DNA from: Aliiroseovarius sp. PrR006
GTDB lineage: Bacteria > Pseudomonadota > Alphaproteobacteria > Rhodobacterales > Rhodobacteraceae
Assembly (NCBI RefSeq): GCF_010500215.1
Contig: NZ_JAAGOY010000007.1
Coordinates: 434,001-498,000 of the forward strand
DNA length: 64,000 nucleotides
Direction of reading: 5' to 3'
A program made the translations under genes and the position numbers. Below are positions 9,725 through 18,150 of the stretch, one piece after another. Each line of letters begins with the position of its first letter. Positions within the stretch are counted from its first letter, which is position 1. The notes beneath the pieces were generated by a model. The model worked only from the letters and a program-made list of their open reading frames with translations, was not told where the DNA came from and did not search any database.

Positions 9725-10828
9725 TCACTCCAGTTCAAGAATGGGGGTTCCAAGGATGTCCGGGTCAGGCGTGATGCCAAGCCCTGGACCTTCTGGCGGT
9801 GCGATGCGTCCATCCTTGCGGGTTGGGCAATCAGGCGCAATGCGCGGGCCGACATAGGACGACAGATCACAGGTATTCAGCAGCGCGCCTTGCGGGGTCG
9901 AGGCCGCGAAATGCAGCGACGCGGCGGTGACAATGTCCGATCCCCAAGTGCATTCGGCGCAGATTTCCGCACCCAGATGCACGGTCAGATCGCGCGCGCG
10001 GCGCATGGCGGACAGCCCGCCAAATTTCGACAGTTTCAACGCCACCGCGTCCAGCACACCAAGCTCATGCGCGCGGATAAGCGACGCCTGATCATAGGCG
10101 CCTTCGTCGATTTTCATGGGCAGGCCGGTTGCCTGCCGGACAGCCGCGCAGTCCTCGAGCGTTTTGCAGGGCTGCTCTAGCATCACGTCCAGATGGGCCA
10201 CCGCGCGGCCCGTCCGCGTGGCCTGCAACTTGGTCGCCCCACAGTTCCAGTCGCCATAGACCAAGGGACCGTCCCCCACCGCCTCGCGCACTTTGATCAG
10301 ACGCTCGGCATCGGCCTGCCAGTCGGCGTCTGCACCCAACTTGACCTGAAACTGCCGGATGCCTGTTGCATACGCCTCGCGCGCGATCCGCGCCATGTCG
10401 TCCGGCGCGATACAGGTGATCGAGTGATAAAGCGGCATGTCTGCGCGGGTGCGCCCGCCAAGCAGTGCATAAAGCGGCTGCCCGGTTGCCTTCCCGAACA
10501 GATCCCACAGCGCCATATCGACGATGCTTTTCGCGTGAAAGTGCCCTTGCAGGAACGCATCCAGCTTGCGCATCGGGGCGTCGACCCCAAAGGGCGAGAT
10601 GCCAAGGATCTCGGGCGCCATTTCTTCGACCGCGCTGGGGACACCATCTGCAAATGCGGGCAGGTAATGCGGGATCGGGCAGACTTCGCCCCAGCCTTGC
10701 AGGCCGGTGTCCGTTTCCAGACACAGCACATGGCTTTTGACCGTATCGCAGGTTTTGCCCTCGGCCATGTAATAGGTTTCATGGCTGGTCAGATCGACGG
10801 ACCACAACGAAATGCGAGAGATCTTCAT
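9725..10828 (-). CDS. hpbD: Enolase-superfamily epimerase, probable 4-hydroxyproline betaine 2-epimerase (HpbD-like)
   Basis: Mandelate racemase/muconate lactonizing-type enzyme of 367 residues. The catalytic pair expected for HpbD falls at K163 (FQVKLGAD) and K265 (AVALKLSKFGG). The metal ligands fall at D193 (YGDWN), E218 (LEQP) and D241 (KIDEG), which are the positions I recall for the characterised Pelagibaca enzyme. HpbD interconverts trans-4-hydroxy-L-proline betaine and its D-cis epimer and also accepts proline betaine. Neighbouring demethylases (Rieske and FAD/GcvT) are what a betaine pathway needs. It overlaps the cupin gene by four bases. The alternative within this subgroup is a cis-3-hydroxyproline dehydratase. 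Confidence 0.78.
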   Translation of the reverse strand: MKISRISLWSVDLTSHETYYMAEGKTCDTVKSHVLCLETDTGLQGWGEVCPIPHYLPAFADGVPSAVEEMAPEILGISPFGVDAPMRKLDAFLQGHFHAKSIVDMALWDLFGKATGQPLYALLGGRTRADMPLYHSITCIAPDDMARIAREAYATGIRQFQVKLGADADWQADAERLIKVREAVGDGPLVYGDWNCGATKLQATRTGRAVAHLDVMLEQPCKTLEDCAAVRQATGLPMKIDEGAYDQASLIRAHELGVLDAVALKLSKFGGLSAMRRARDLTVHLGAEICAECTWGSDIVTAASLHFAASTPQGALLNTCDLSSYVGPRIAPDCPTRKDGRIAPPEGPGLGITPDPDILGTPILELE

Positions 10829-11427
10829 GACATGTCCTTTCTATCAGTCAGTTGCGGCCCGGTTTCAAACTGGTCGCGCCAGAAGACCAGACACAGAACC
10901 GGGTCTGCATCCGTGGTCATCGCGTGAGGCTGATTTGAGGCGTGAAACATCGTGTCGCCCGCGCTCAGCCTGCGCGTAGCTTCGCCGGCACGCAGGAACT
11001 CGGCCTGTCCGGCAAGTACAAGATAGAGTTCTTCCGCGGGATGGTGATGCCACGGATAGTGCAGATGTGGCGGCATATAGACTAGCCAAACCCGCAGCTG
11101 ATCCGAGGCAAAACCGCCCTGATCACCGATCAGACAGAAACAACCAAACCGGTCCATGAAGTCATCGCCAATCGCGCTGTCTCGGTAATGCTCAAGCCAA
11201 TGTGCATCCGGGGCAAGCGCGAGCACGGCGTCGCGCAAGGACGAGGCCGCCCCAGACCGCAGCGCTTGGTCGGTTGCCAGCAAATCACGCGGCGGCAAGG
11301 CCCGTGCCGTGACATGTTGTGGCGCAAGATCAGTCGGAAAGGGACTGAATTCCGCAAGGGATGGGGGGGCACCAAAGCAGCGTTCAAGCTCGGATGCTGC
11401 GTGCGCCCAGACCTGTGCTTGTGTCAC
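10825..11427 (-). CDS. dddQ: DddQ-family cupin (DMSP lyase family)
   Basis: Cupin metalloenzyme of 200 residues. The C-terminal cupin carries YPWHHHPAEELY (about 124-135) and FHASNQPHAM (161-170). The His, Glu and Tyr spaced as H129, E133 and Y135, plus H168, match the metal ligand set and catalytic Tyr of DddQ DMSP lyases. DddQ cleaves dimethylsulfoniopropionate to DMS and acrylate. The gene overlaps both neighbours (FAD/GcvT demethylase upstream, HpbD-like epimerase downstream), so it belongs to a betaine operon and not to a dedicated DMSP cluster. No acrylate genes are nearby. DddQ has been reported to have low in vitro activity, so a nitrogen betaine or other substrate is possible. Family call strong, reaction uncertain. 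Confidence 0.83.
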   Translation of the reverse strand: MTQAQVWAHAASELERCFGAPPSLAEFSPFPTDLAPQHVTARALPPRDLLATDQALRSGAASSLRDAVLALAPDAHWLEHYRDSAIGDDFMDRFGCFCLIGDQGGFASDQLRVWLVYMPPHLHYPWHHHPAEELYLVLAGQAEFLRAGEATRRLSAGDTMFHASNQPHAMTTDADPVLCLVFWRDQFETGPQLTDRKDMS

Positions 11428-13868
11428 GCGATCTCCTTTACATCTGCTCTGGGGTTTTCGGAGTTGGGGTCATAGGCGGGTTCGCCCAGCACGCGCGCCG
11501 CGCGGGGGGTGCCGTGGATCACGACCTCAAGCGCCGTGCCGGGGGTGGCGGCGTCGGGCTTGATATAGGCGAAGGCCAGGATCTTCCCGACCGTTGGCCC
11601 GAAAGCGACCGAGGCCGTTGAGCCAACCACCTGCCCGTCCAGCATCACCGCCTCGCCACCGTGGCCGTCTGCCTTGCCGTCCGGCTCGATTTCCAGATAG
11701 GCGCAGACCCACGGCAGGTCCGTGTTCAGCGTCTTGTCCCGACCCAGATAATCCTTATCCGTCCGGGCAAAACGCAGCGCGTCGGCCTCGGCCAGCGTGA
11801 CCTCGTTGGTCAATTCGCTCGCGCCCTTAAAGCCCTTCTCCATCCGCATCGCGTTCATCGCGAAGCTACCGTAATCGGCAATGCCATACGCCTCGCCCGC
11901 AGCCCAAAGCGCCGTGTAGACGTCCAGACAGGCCGCGTGCGGCATGTGGAATTCCCATCCAAGCTCGCCCGCATAGGACATGCGGAAGGCCCAGATCTTA
12001 TGGCCCGCAACGGTGATTTCCTGCGCGGACAGCCAGCGGAAGCCCGCGTTCGACAGATCCGCTTCGGTGCAGGCGGCCAGCACGTCCCGCGACTTTGGCC
12101 CGTTCAGCGACAGGGCGCTCCAATCAGAGGACAAGGCGGTGATCGTCACGTCTTCATCCGCACGCTGTTGGTTCAGATGGTCCAGCAGACGTTGTTCGAA
12201 GAACGCGGCGCAGACCAGATAGAAGCTGCCCTTGCCCATCCGCACAATCGTCGTTTCCAGCTCGATCCGTCCCGCGCGGTTCAGCACGTGGGTCAGCGTA
12301 ATCGAGCCGACCTTCTGCGGCATCCGGTTCGCGGTCAGTCGGTCCAGAAACGCATAGGCATCCGGCCCCTCGACCAGCACCTTGGTGAAGGCGGTCACAT
12401 CCATGATGCCGACGCTTTCGCGCACCGCTTTCACCTCGGCCGCGACCATGTCGTCGACGGGGGAGCGGTTAAAGGAATAGTGGTCGCGCTGCTCGATCCC
12501 CTTGGCGAAGAAGCGCGGGCGTTCAAATCCATAGACCTCTTCATGCACGGCACCCTTGGATTTCAGAAGGTCATACAAGGGCGACGGTTTGATCGGACGC
12601 CCGGCCAAGCGGTTGAAATGCGGGAAGGGGATTTCGTGGCGCAGGCAGTAATCCTCTTCTGCCTTCACCACCTGCCAGTCCTTCGTGGCATAGCTGCCGA
12701 AGCGACGCGGATCAAACTCGCGCATCGAAATATCGGCCGCCCCGTGCACCATCCAGCGCGCCAATTCGCGCGTCAGACCGGGGCCCCAGCCGATGCCGAT
12801 CTGCGTTCCGCAACAGCACCAGTAGTTGCGCACGCCGGGCGCGGGACCAATCAACGGGTTGCCATCTGGCGGGTGGCTGATCGCCCCGTGCACATCGCGC
12901 TGGATGCCCAGTTCAGCAAAGATTGGCATCCGGTTCAGGCTTTCTTCCAGATACGGCATGACGCGATCGTAGTCCGCGTCAAACAGCCAGTTTTCATATT
13001 CCCACGGGCATTCATCGTGCCAGACCGAGTTCGGGTTCTCTTTCTCGTAGATCCCGATCAGGCCCTTCTTCTGCTCCATGCGGATATAGCCCGAGACCTT
13101 TTTGTCGTCGCGAATGACCGGCAACTCGGTGTTGAGGTCTTGGAACTCTGGCACCTCGTCTGTCACGAAATAATGGTGCGTCATTGAGGTCATGGGCAGT
13201 TGCAGCCCTGACCATTCACCCATCTGACGCGCATAGGTGCCGCCTGCGTTGACGACATGCTCGCAGGTGATCGTGCCTTTCTCGGTCTCGACCACCCATT
13301 CGCCGCTGTCGGCCTGCGTGATGTTGGTGGCGCGGCATTGGCGAATGATCCGTACGCCCCTTTGACGAGCCCCCGCCGCCATTGCCATCGTGACGTTGGT
13401 GGGGTCCACGTGCCCGTCATCGGGCGTGTGCAGCGCGCCCAGAACGCCGTCGAGGTTATAGTAGGGATGCAGTTCGGCCACTTTCTCGGGGCCGACCAGT
13501 TCGATGTTGAACCCCAGCGAGCGGCCCACTGACAGCGTATGGCGCAGCCAGTCCATTTCGTCTTCGGTATAGGCCAGACGGAACGACCCGCAGCCGTGCC
13601 AGGTTACAGGCTGGCCTGTTTCGGCCTCCAACCCGCCGGAATAGAGACCGATATTATAGTCCACGCATTTCCCAAGCCCGAAGGACGAGGTCGAATGCGT
13701 GATTTGCCCGGCGGCATGCCATGTGCTGCCCGAGGTCAGCTCGGCCTTTTCGAGCAGCACCGTATCTTCACCCCAGCCTTCATGCCCAAGATGATAGGCC
13801 AGCCCGACGCCCATGACGCCTCCGCCGACGATGACCACGCGTGCGTGGGATGAAAACTCAACAGCCAC
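11424..13868 (-). CDS. FAD-dependent demethylase with GcvT-like folate domain (DMGDH/sarcosine dehydrogenase type)
   Basis: Two-part oxidative N-demethylase of 814 residues. The GTG at 13868 was chosen because AAAAGGA lies seven bases upstream; the open frame runs further but lacks a ribosome site. The N-terminal half is a DAO-type flavin domain with dinucleotide motif VVIVGGGVMGVG and a GSTWHAAGQ segment, which in dimethylglycine dehydrogenases carries the His that binds FAD covalently. The C-terminal half (from about residue 420) is an aminomethyltransferase/GcvT fold that passes the methylene to tetrahydrofolate. It is first in the leftward operon and overlaps the cupin gene by four bases. 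Likely role: demethylating N-methylproline-type intermediates after the Rieske enzyme removes the first methyl. Confidence 0.85.
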   Translation of the reverse strand: MAVEFSSHARVVIVGGGVMGVGLAYHLGHEGWGEDTVLLEKAELTSGSTWHAAGQITHSTSSFGLGKCVDYNIGLYSGGLEAETGQPVTWHGCGSFRLAYTEDEMDWLRHTLSVGRSLGFNIELVGPEKVAELHPYYNLDGVLGALHTPDDGHVDPTNVTMAMAAGARQRGVRIIRQCRATNITQADSGEWVVETEKGTITCEHVVNAGGTYARQMGEWSGLQLPMTSMTHHYFVTDEVPEFQDLNTELPVIRDDKKVSGYIRMEQKKGLIGIYEKENPNSVWHDECPWEYENWLFDADYDRVMPYLEESLNRMPIFAELGIQRDVHGAISHPPDGNPLIGPAPGVRNYWCCCGTQIGIGWGPGLTRELARWMVHGAADISMREFDPRRFGSYATKDWQVVKAEEDYCLRHEIPFPHFNRLAGRPIKPSPLYDLLKSKGAVHEEVYGFERPRFFAKGIEQRDHYSFNRSPVDDMVAAEVKAVRESVGIMDVTAFTKVLVEGPDAYAFLDRLTANRMPQKVGSITLTHVLNRAGRIELETTIVRMGKGSFYLVCAAFFEQRLLDHLNQQRADEDVTITALSSDWSALSLNGPKSRDVLAACTEADLSNAGFRWLSAQEITVAGHKIWAFRMSYAGELGWEFHMPHAACLDVYTALWAAGEAYGIADYGSFAMNAMRMEKGFKGASELTNEVTLAEADALRFARTDKDYLGRDKTLNTDLPWVCAYLEIEPDGKADGHGGEAVMLDGQVVGSTASVAFGPTVGKILAFAYIKPDAATPGTALEVVIHGTPRAARVLGEPAYDPNSENPRADVKEIA

Positions 13869-13935
13869 GACAACATCCTTTTCGAGTCGTTTTTCCTCTC
13901 GACAGGCTAAGCAAACAAAAATACCATCGTCAATC
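13869..13935. promoter_or_regulatory. Divergent promoter region of the betaine locus
   Basis: A 67-base AT-richer gap separates the leftward demethylase operon from the rightward RpiR regulator. A short inverted repeat, TCGAG at 13882-13886 and CTCGA at 13898-13902, could be part of an operator for the adjacent RpiR protein. Arms are only five bases, so this is tentative. Confidence 0.3.
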
Positions 13936-14823
13936 ATGAATGGGACAAATGTATCAAGCACGATTCTCGAGCGTCTGGCCGATGAGCTGACCGAGCTGAC
14001 GCCCGAGGCACGCAAGGCGGCCACGTATGTCTTGGAAAACCCCCGCGATGTGGGGGTGTCGACCGTGCGCGAAATCGCCGAGGCTGCGAATGTGAAACCC
14101 AACACTGTTGTGCGCATGGCGCGGCAAGTGGGATTTGAGGGCTACGAAGATTTCCGCGCGCCCTTCCGCGACGCGATCCGGCGCGGCGCCGCCGATTTCC
14201 CCGACCGCGCGCGCTGGCTTCAGGACATTCGCAAGTCTGACGATCTGGGTGGACTGTATGCCGACATGGTGCAGGACGTGCTGCGTAATGTGGAAGAGAC
14301 CTTTGCGGGCATCTCGACCGACGATCTGAAAGCAGCGGCCGAGGCAATCTGGGCCTCGCGCAACGTGTTCACCCTTGGCGTGGGCGTCAACAATTCGATC
14401 GCGCGCAACTTCACCTATCTTGCCTCGACCGGCATGAAGGAATTCCACGCCATCCCGCGTCCGGGCTCGACCCCTGTCGACGATCTGGCATGGGCAGATG
14501 AAAGCGACGTTTTGATCGCGATCACCTGCAAACCCTACCGGACCGAAGTGGTCAAAGCCGTCGAAATCGCGCGCGAGCAGGGCATGGTCATCGTGGCCCT
14601 ATCCGACAGCCCCGCCAGCCCGATCTTGCGTCTGGCCGATCATGGCTTCGTGGTCTCGGTCGACACGCCGCAATTCTTCCCGTCCTCGGTCAGCATCATC
14701 GCGCTGCTCGAGACGCTCTTGTCCTTCGTCATCGCCGTCGCCAGCGACGAGATCGTCGAGCGGGTCGAGAAATTCCACAACCGTCGCCACCAGTTGGGAC
14801 TGTATCACGAGGAGAAGACATGA
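13936..14823 (+). CDS. MurR/RpiR-family transcriptional regulator
   Basis: Regulator of 295 residues. The N-terminal HTH_6 domain (about 1-78) contains STVREIAEAANVKPNTVVRMARQVGFEGYEDFR. The C-terminal SIS domain (about 125-265) has FTLGVGVNNSIARNFTYLASTGM and a DVLIAITCKPYRTEVVKAVEIA segment, normally a phosphosugar-binding fold. ATG at 13936 has no clear Shine-Dalgarno. Its stop overlaps the Rieske gene start (ATGA at 14820), so regulator and demethylase are co-transcribed. In Rhodobacterales, RpiR proteins of this type often sit beside amino acid or betaine catabolic genes; it probably controls both divergent operons. Confidence 0.88.
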   Translation: MNGTNVSSTILERLADELTELTPEARKAATYVLENPRDVGVSTVREIAEAANVKPNTVVRMARQVGFEGYEDFRAPFRDAIRRGAADFPDRARWLQDIRKSDDLGGLYADMVQDVLRNVEETFAGISTDDLKAAAEAIWASRNVFTLGVGVNNSIARNFTYLASTGMKEFHAIPRPGSTPVDDLAWADESDVLIAITCKPYRTEVVKAVEIAREQGMVIVALSDSPASPILRLADHGFVVSVDTPQFFPSSVSIIALLETLLSFVIAVASDEIVERVEKFHNRRHQLGLYHEEKT

Positions 14824-15914
14824 CCGAACCCATCAGGTCTTTGGCCGCGCGCTATTACACCGACCCCCAGATCTATGCGCAGGAGATGTCCGGCCTGTTG
14901 GCGCGGACGTGGCAGTTCGCGGGCCATGCCAGCCAACTGCCCAATGTCGGCGACTATTTCACCTTCGAGATCGCAGGCCAAAGCCTGTTCTCGATCCGTG
15001 GTCGCGACGAGGTGATCCGCACCTTCTATAACGTCTGCCAACACCGCGCGCATGAGATGGTCACGGGCACCGGAAACACCCGCGTGGTGGTCTGCCCCTA
15101 TCACGCCTGGACCTACGAGCTGACCGGCCATCTGCGGGCGGGTCCGAACATCAAATCCGTTCCGGGCTTTGATCGGTCCGAGATCTGCCTGACCGAAGTC
15201 CGAACCGAGGATTTCCACGGCTTCCTCTTCGTCAATCTGGATGACGACGCCGCCCCGATGGACGAATGGTTCCCCGGCGTGCGCGAGGAAATCGCGGGTT
15301 TCGTGCCGAATGTCGACACGCTTGCCCCGCTGGAATGGGTCGAGGTGCCCGAGAACTGCAATTGGAAGGTTTCGGTCGAGAATTATTCCGAGTGCTACCA
15401 CTGCCCGATGAACCACGCGACCTTCGCCGAGGGCGTGATTAAGCCGGAAACCTATGACATCCAACCGGATGCAGGCGGTGGCTATGTTCTGCGCCACACG
15501 ACCGAATGCCAGTCGATGGAGAAGATGACTTATCCCGTCGATCTCTCGGTGCCTCATGCGGGCGATTATCAAAGCTGGTTCCTGTGGCCCATGTTCTCGT
15601 TCCAATGCTATCCGGGCAACGTGTTGAACACCTATCACTGGCGCGCCGATGGGCCCGAGAACTGCACCGTCTGGCGCGGCTGGTTCACGCCAGACGGCGT
15701 TGAAAGCGACGTGATCCGCGGGCTTGCCGTTCAAGATCGCGAAACCACGGTTGAAGAGGATATCCGGCTGGTGGAAAGTGTGCAGCGCGGGCTGAAGTCA
15801 CGCGGCTATCGCCCCGGCCCTCTGGTGCTGGATCCGGCTTGCGGTGTCAGCTCGGAACACTCGATTGCCGCGTTGCATCAGTGGATGCGCGAGGCCGTGG
15901 ATGGCCCGGAATAG
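14820..15914 (+). CDS. Rieske non-heme iron oxygenase, probable betaine N-demethylase (GbcA/HpbB type)
   Basis: Alpha-type ring-hydroxylating oxygenase of 364 residues that acts as an N-demethylase. The Rieske cluster motif is C73-x-H75 and C92-x2-H95 (CQHRAH and CPYHAW). The mononuclear iron site lies in ENYSECYHCPMNH with H194 and H199. The sequence resembles glycine betaine, stachydrine and hydroxyproline betaine demethylases more than aromatic dioxygenases. It overlaps the RpiR gene by four bases. No separate flavin/ferredoxin reductase gene is visible in the window, so the reductase must be encoded elsewhere. Expected reaction: oxidative removal of one N-methyl of a quaternary betaine, releasing formaldehyde. 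Confidence 0.87.
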   Translation: MTEPIRSLAARYYTDPQIYAQEMSGLLARTWQFAGHASQLPNVGDYFTFEIAGQSLFSIRGRDEVIRTFYNVCQHRAHEMVTGTGNTRVVVCPYHAWTYELTGHLRAGPNIKSVPGFDRSEICLTEVRTEDFHGFLFVNLDDDAAPMDEWFPGVREEIAGFVPNVDTLAPLEWVEVPENCNWKVSVENYSECYHCPMNHATFAEGVIKPETYDIQPDAGGGYVLRHTTECQSMEKMTYPVDLSVPHAGDYQSWFLWPMFSFQCYPGNVLNTYHWRADGPENCTVWRGWFTPDGVESDVIRGLAVQDRETTVEEDIRLVESVQRGLKSRGYRPGPLVLDPACGVSSEHSIAALHQWMREAVDGPE

Positions 15915-15950
15915 GAACGCGCGACGCGCCCAGACAGGACGAAACCCAAG

Positions 15951-17396
15951 ATGAAGACCTATTGGCAAAACTACATTGACGGCGCATGGGTCGACGGCGG
16001 CGCGGGGCGGATCGACGTGATCAACCCGGGCACCGGCGAAAAGCTGGCCGAGCAGGCGCTGGCCGATGCGGGCGACGTGGATCGCGCCGTCATGGCCGCA
16101 AAACGCGTGCATCTGTCGGGCGCCTTGTCCGATCTGCGCCCGGTCGAGCGTGGCCGCATGGTGCAGGCGATGGGCCGCTATCTACTGGAGTACATTGACG
16201 AGATCGCCGAGGTTCTGACGCTGGAACAGGGTAAGCCGCTGTGGGAAGCCCGGATCGAGGTCGAGGGCGCGGCACGCTATTTCGAATACTATGGCAATCA
16301 GGCCGAAACCGTCGAAGGCCGCTCGATTCCGCTGGGCAAAGACTATTTCGACTTCACGACCTACGAGCCCTTCGGTGTCTCGGCGCAGATCATCCCGTGG
16401 AACTATCCAGTGGAAATGACCGCGCGGTCTCTGTCGGCCGCATTGGCCACCGGCAACGCCTGCGTGATCAAGACACCGGAACTGACGCCGCTCAGCAACG
16501 CATGGTTCGCAACCGCTGCCGAGACTGTCGGCCTGCCCAAGGGCGCGGTAAATATCCTCTGCGGGCTGGGCCACGAAGCCGGCGCCGCCCTATCGGCGCA
16601 CCCCGAGGTGAACCAGATCGTTTTCACCGGCTCGGTGCCCACCGGCATCACCATTGCAACCGCCGCCGCGAAAAACGTCGTCCCCTGCGTGCTGGAGCTT
16701 GGCGGGAAATCCGCCGCGATCGTGCATAATGACGCCGATCTTGAAGCGTTCGAGAATGACGTCCGCTGGGGCATCTTTTTCAACGCCGGTCAGGTGTGCT
16801 CTGCCATGAGCCGCGTAATCGTGCATGACAGCATCCATGACGAACTGGTAGATCGCATGGTCGGTGTCGCCCAGTCGCTGACCATCAAACCCGGCATCGA
16901 ACAGCCAGAGTTTGGGGCGACGATGGGCGCGATGGTGTCCGACACCCAACGCGATCGCGCCGCGGGCATGATCCAAGCCGCAGAAGCGGAAGGGGCCACC
17001 GTCGCGACCGGTGGCCGCAAGATGAACATCCCCGGCGCGTTTCTGGAACCCTCCATCCTAACGGGCGTCACGCCCGACATGGCGATCGCCAATGTCGAAG
17101 TGTTCGGCCCGGTGCTGTCCGTCCTGAAATTCCGGGACGATAACGAGGCGATCCGCATTGCCAACGGCACGCCCTATGGGCTGGTCGGCGGCGTCTTCAC
17201 AAGCGACCTTGACCGTGCGACATCCGCCGCCCGCCAGTTGCGCGCGGGGCAAGTGTTCGTCAATGAATGGTATGCTGGCGGCGTCGAAACACCCTTCGGC
17301 GGCTACGGCAAATCCGGTTATGGTCGCGAAAAAGGGCGCGAGGCGCTGTGGAACTATGTGCAGACAAAGAATGTCGCAATCAAATTGAAGGACTAA
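15951..17396 (+). CDS. NAD(P)-dependent aldehyde dehydrogenase
   Basis: Classical ALDH-superfamily enzyme of 481 residues, with catalytic Glu at 249 (LELGGKSA) and nucleophile Cys at 283 (NAGQVCSAMSR). The nucleotide-binding FTGSVPTG segment and the PFGGYGKSGYGREKG C-terminal motif are present. It follows the Rieske gene by 36 bases and is followed at once by the carboxymuconolactone decarboxylase-like gene. The overall look is of the betaine/gamma-aminobutyraldehyde dehydrogenase group. In this operon it could oxidise the semialdehyde from opening of a proline-type ring. Substrate not determined. Confidence 0.88.
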   Translation: MKTYWQNYIDGAWVDGGAGRIDVINPGTGEKLAEQALADAGDVDRAVMAAKRVHLSGALSDLRPVERGRMVQAMGRYLLEYIDEIAEVLTLEQGKPLWEARIEVEGAARYFEYYGNQAETVEGRSIPLGKDYFDFTTYEPFGVSAQIIPWNYPVEMTARSLSAALATGNACVIKTPELTPLSNAWFATAAETVGLPKGAVNILCGLGHEAGAALSAHPEVNQIVFTGSVPTGITIATAAAKNVVPCVLELGGKSAAIVHNDADLEAFENDVRWGIFFNAGQVCSAMSRVIVHDSIHDELVDRMVGVAQSLTIKPGIEQPEFGATMGAMVSDTQRDRAAGMIQAAEAEGATVATGGRKMNIPGAFLEPSILTGVTPDMAIANVEVFGPVLSVLKFRDDNEAIRIANGTPYGLVGGVFTSDLDRATSAARQLRAGQVFVNEWYAGGVETPFGGYGKSGYGREKGREALWNYVQTKNVAIKLKD

Positions 17397-17399
17397 GTG

Positions 17400-17780
17400 A
17401 TGAGCACGTTTGACGAAGACCTGTTCCTGAAGGGACTTGAACAGCGCAAGGGCACTTTGGGTGCCGAGTACGTGGAAAAGAACCTTGCTGCGGCAGACGA
17501 TTTCACCCGCCCGTTTCAGGAAGCCATGACCGCATGGTGTTGGGGCTTTGGCTGGGGCGACGACGTGATCGACGCCAAGACCCGGTCGATGATGAACCTG
17601 TCGATGATCGGCGCTTTGGGCAAGATGCACGAATGGGAGCTGCACTGCCGCGGCGCCATCAACAACGGCGTCACCAAGGAAGAGATCCGCGCGATCATCC
17701 ATGTCATCGGGATTTATTGCGGCGTGCCACAGGCACTGGAGTGCTTCCGCATTGCGCGCAAGGTTCTTGAACAGAGGTAA
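17400..17780 (+). CDS. Carboxymuconolactone decarboxylase-family (AhpD-like) protein
   Basis: Small alpha-helical protein of 126 residues. The ATG at 17400 follows AAGGA inside the end of the aldehyde dehydrogenase gene. The core WCWGFGWGDDVIDAKTRSMMNLSMIGALGKMHEWELHCRGAINNGVTKEEIRAIIHVIGIYCGVP is characteristic of the CMD fold, with the conserved Glu and His of the family. It has only single cysteines where peroxidatic AhpD proteins have a CxxC pair, so a decarboxylase or lactonase-like role is more likely than peroxidase. It is last in the rightward betaine operon. Confidence 0.82.
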   Translation: MSTFDEDLFLKGLEQRKGTLGAEYVEKNLAAADDFTRPFQEAMTAWCWGFGWGDDVIDAKTRSMMNLSMIGALGKMHEWELHCRGAINNGVTKEEIRAIIHVIGIYCGVPQALECFRIARKVLEQR

Positions 17781-18150
17781 AGTGCACAAGCGCTGGACGT
17801 GCAAATCTGCGGAACTTTGGGCATGGTTTGGTGACTATGCTAAGAGACCACAACGAAGCTGAAACCTAGGCAGGGATGATTAACTCGGCCCGCCTTCAAT
17901 CTTCACCGGGCCCGCAATGCCGATCATTGCTGCCTTCCAAGGCGACCGCAGTATTCGGTGTTTTGGGCTCGAAGCCGACCTTCTCTGCAATCGGTCACAA
18001 GGTCAGCCAAGCGGGACGGAGCTGACTTTCGTCACTTTGCAAGAAAATATCTTTCTGTGCGGCATAACCAATATTCGTAGGTGCCCTCGACATTTGGTAA
18101 ATTTTGGTACCGCTGTTAACGTATGATTGGTCAAATTGAGGATTTTCGGT
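17781..18150. other. Intergenic region upstream of SDR gene
   Basis: About 370 bases with no convincing coding sequence, tRNA or terminator. The last third is AT-rich (TTTGGTAAATTTTGGTACC region near 18094-18112) and probably holds the promoter of the SDR gene. Confidence 0.4.

Noticed and set aside
11661-13187. 508-residue open frame on the plus strand
   Set aside because: Antisense to the FAD/GcvT demethylase; no recognisable domain or ribosome site.
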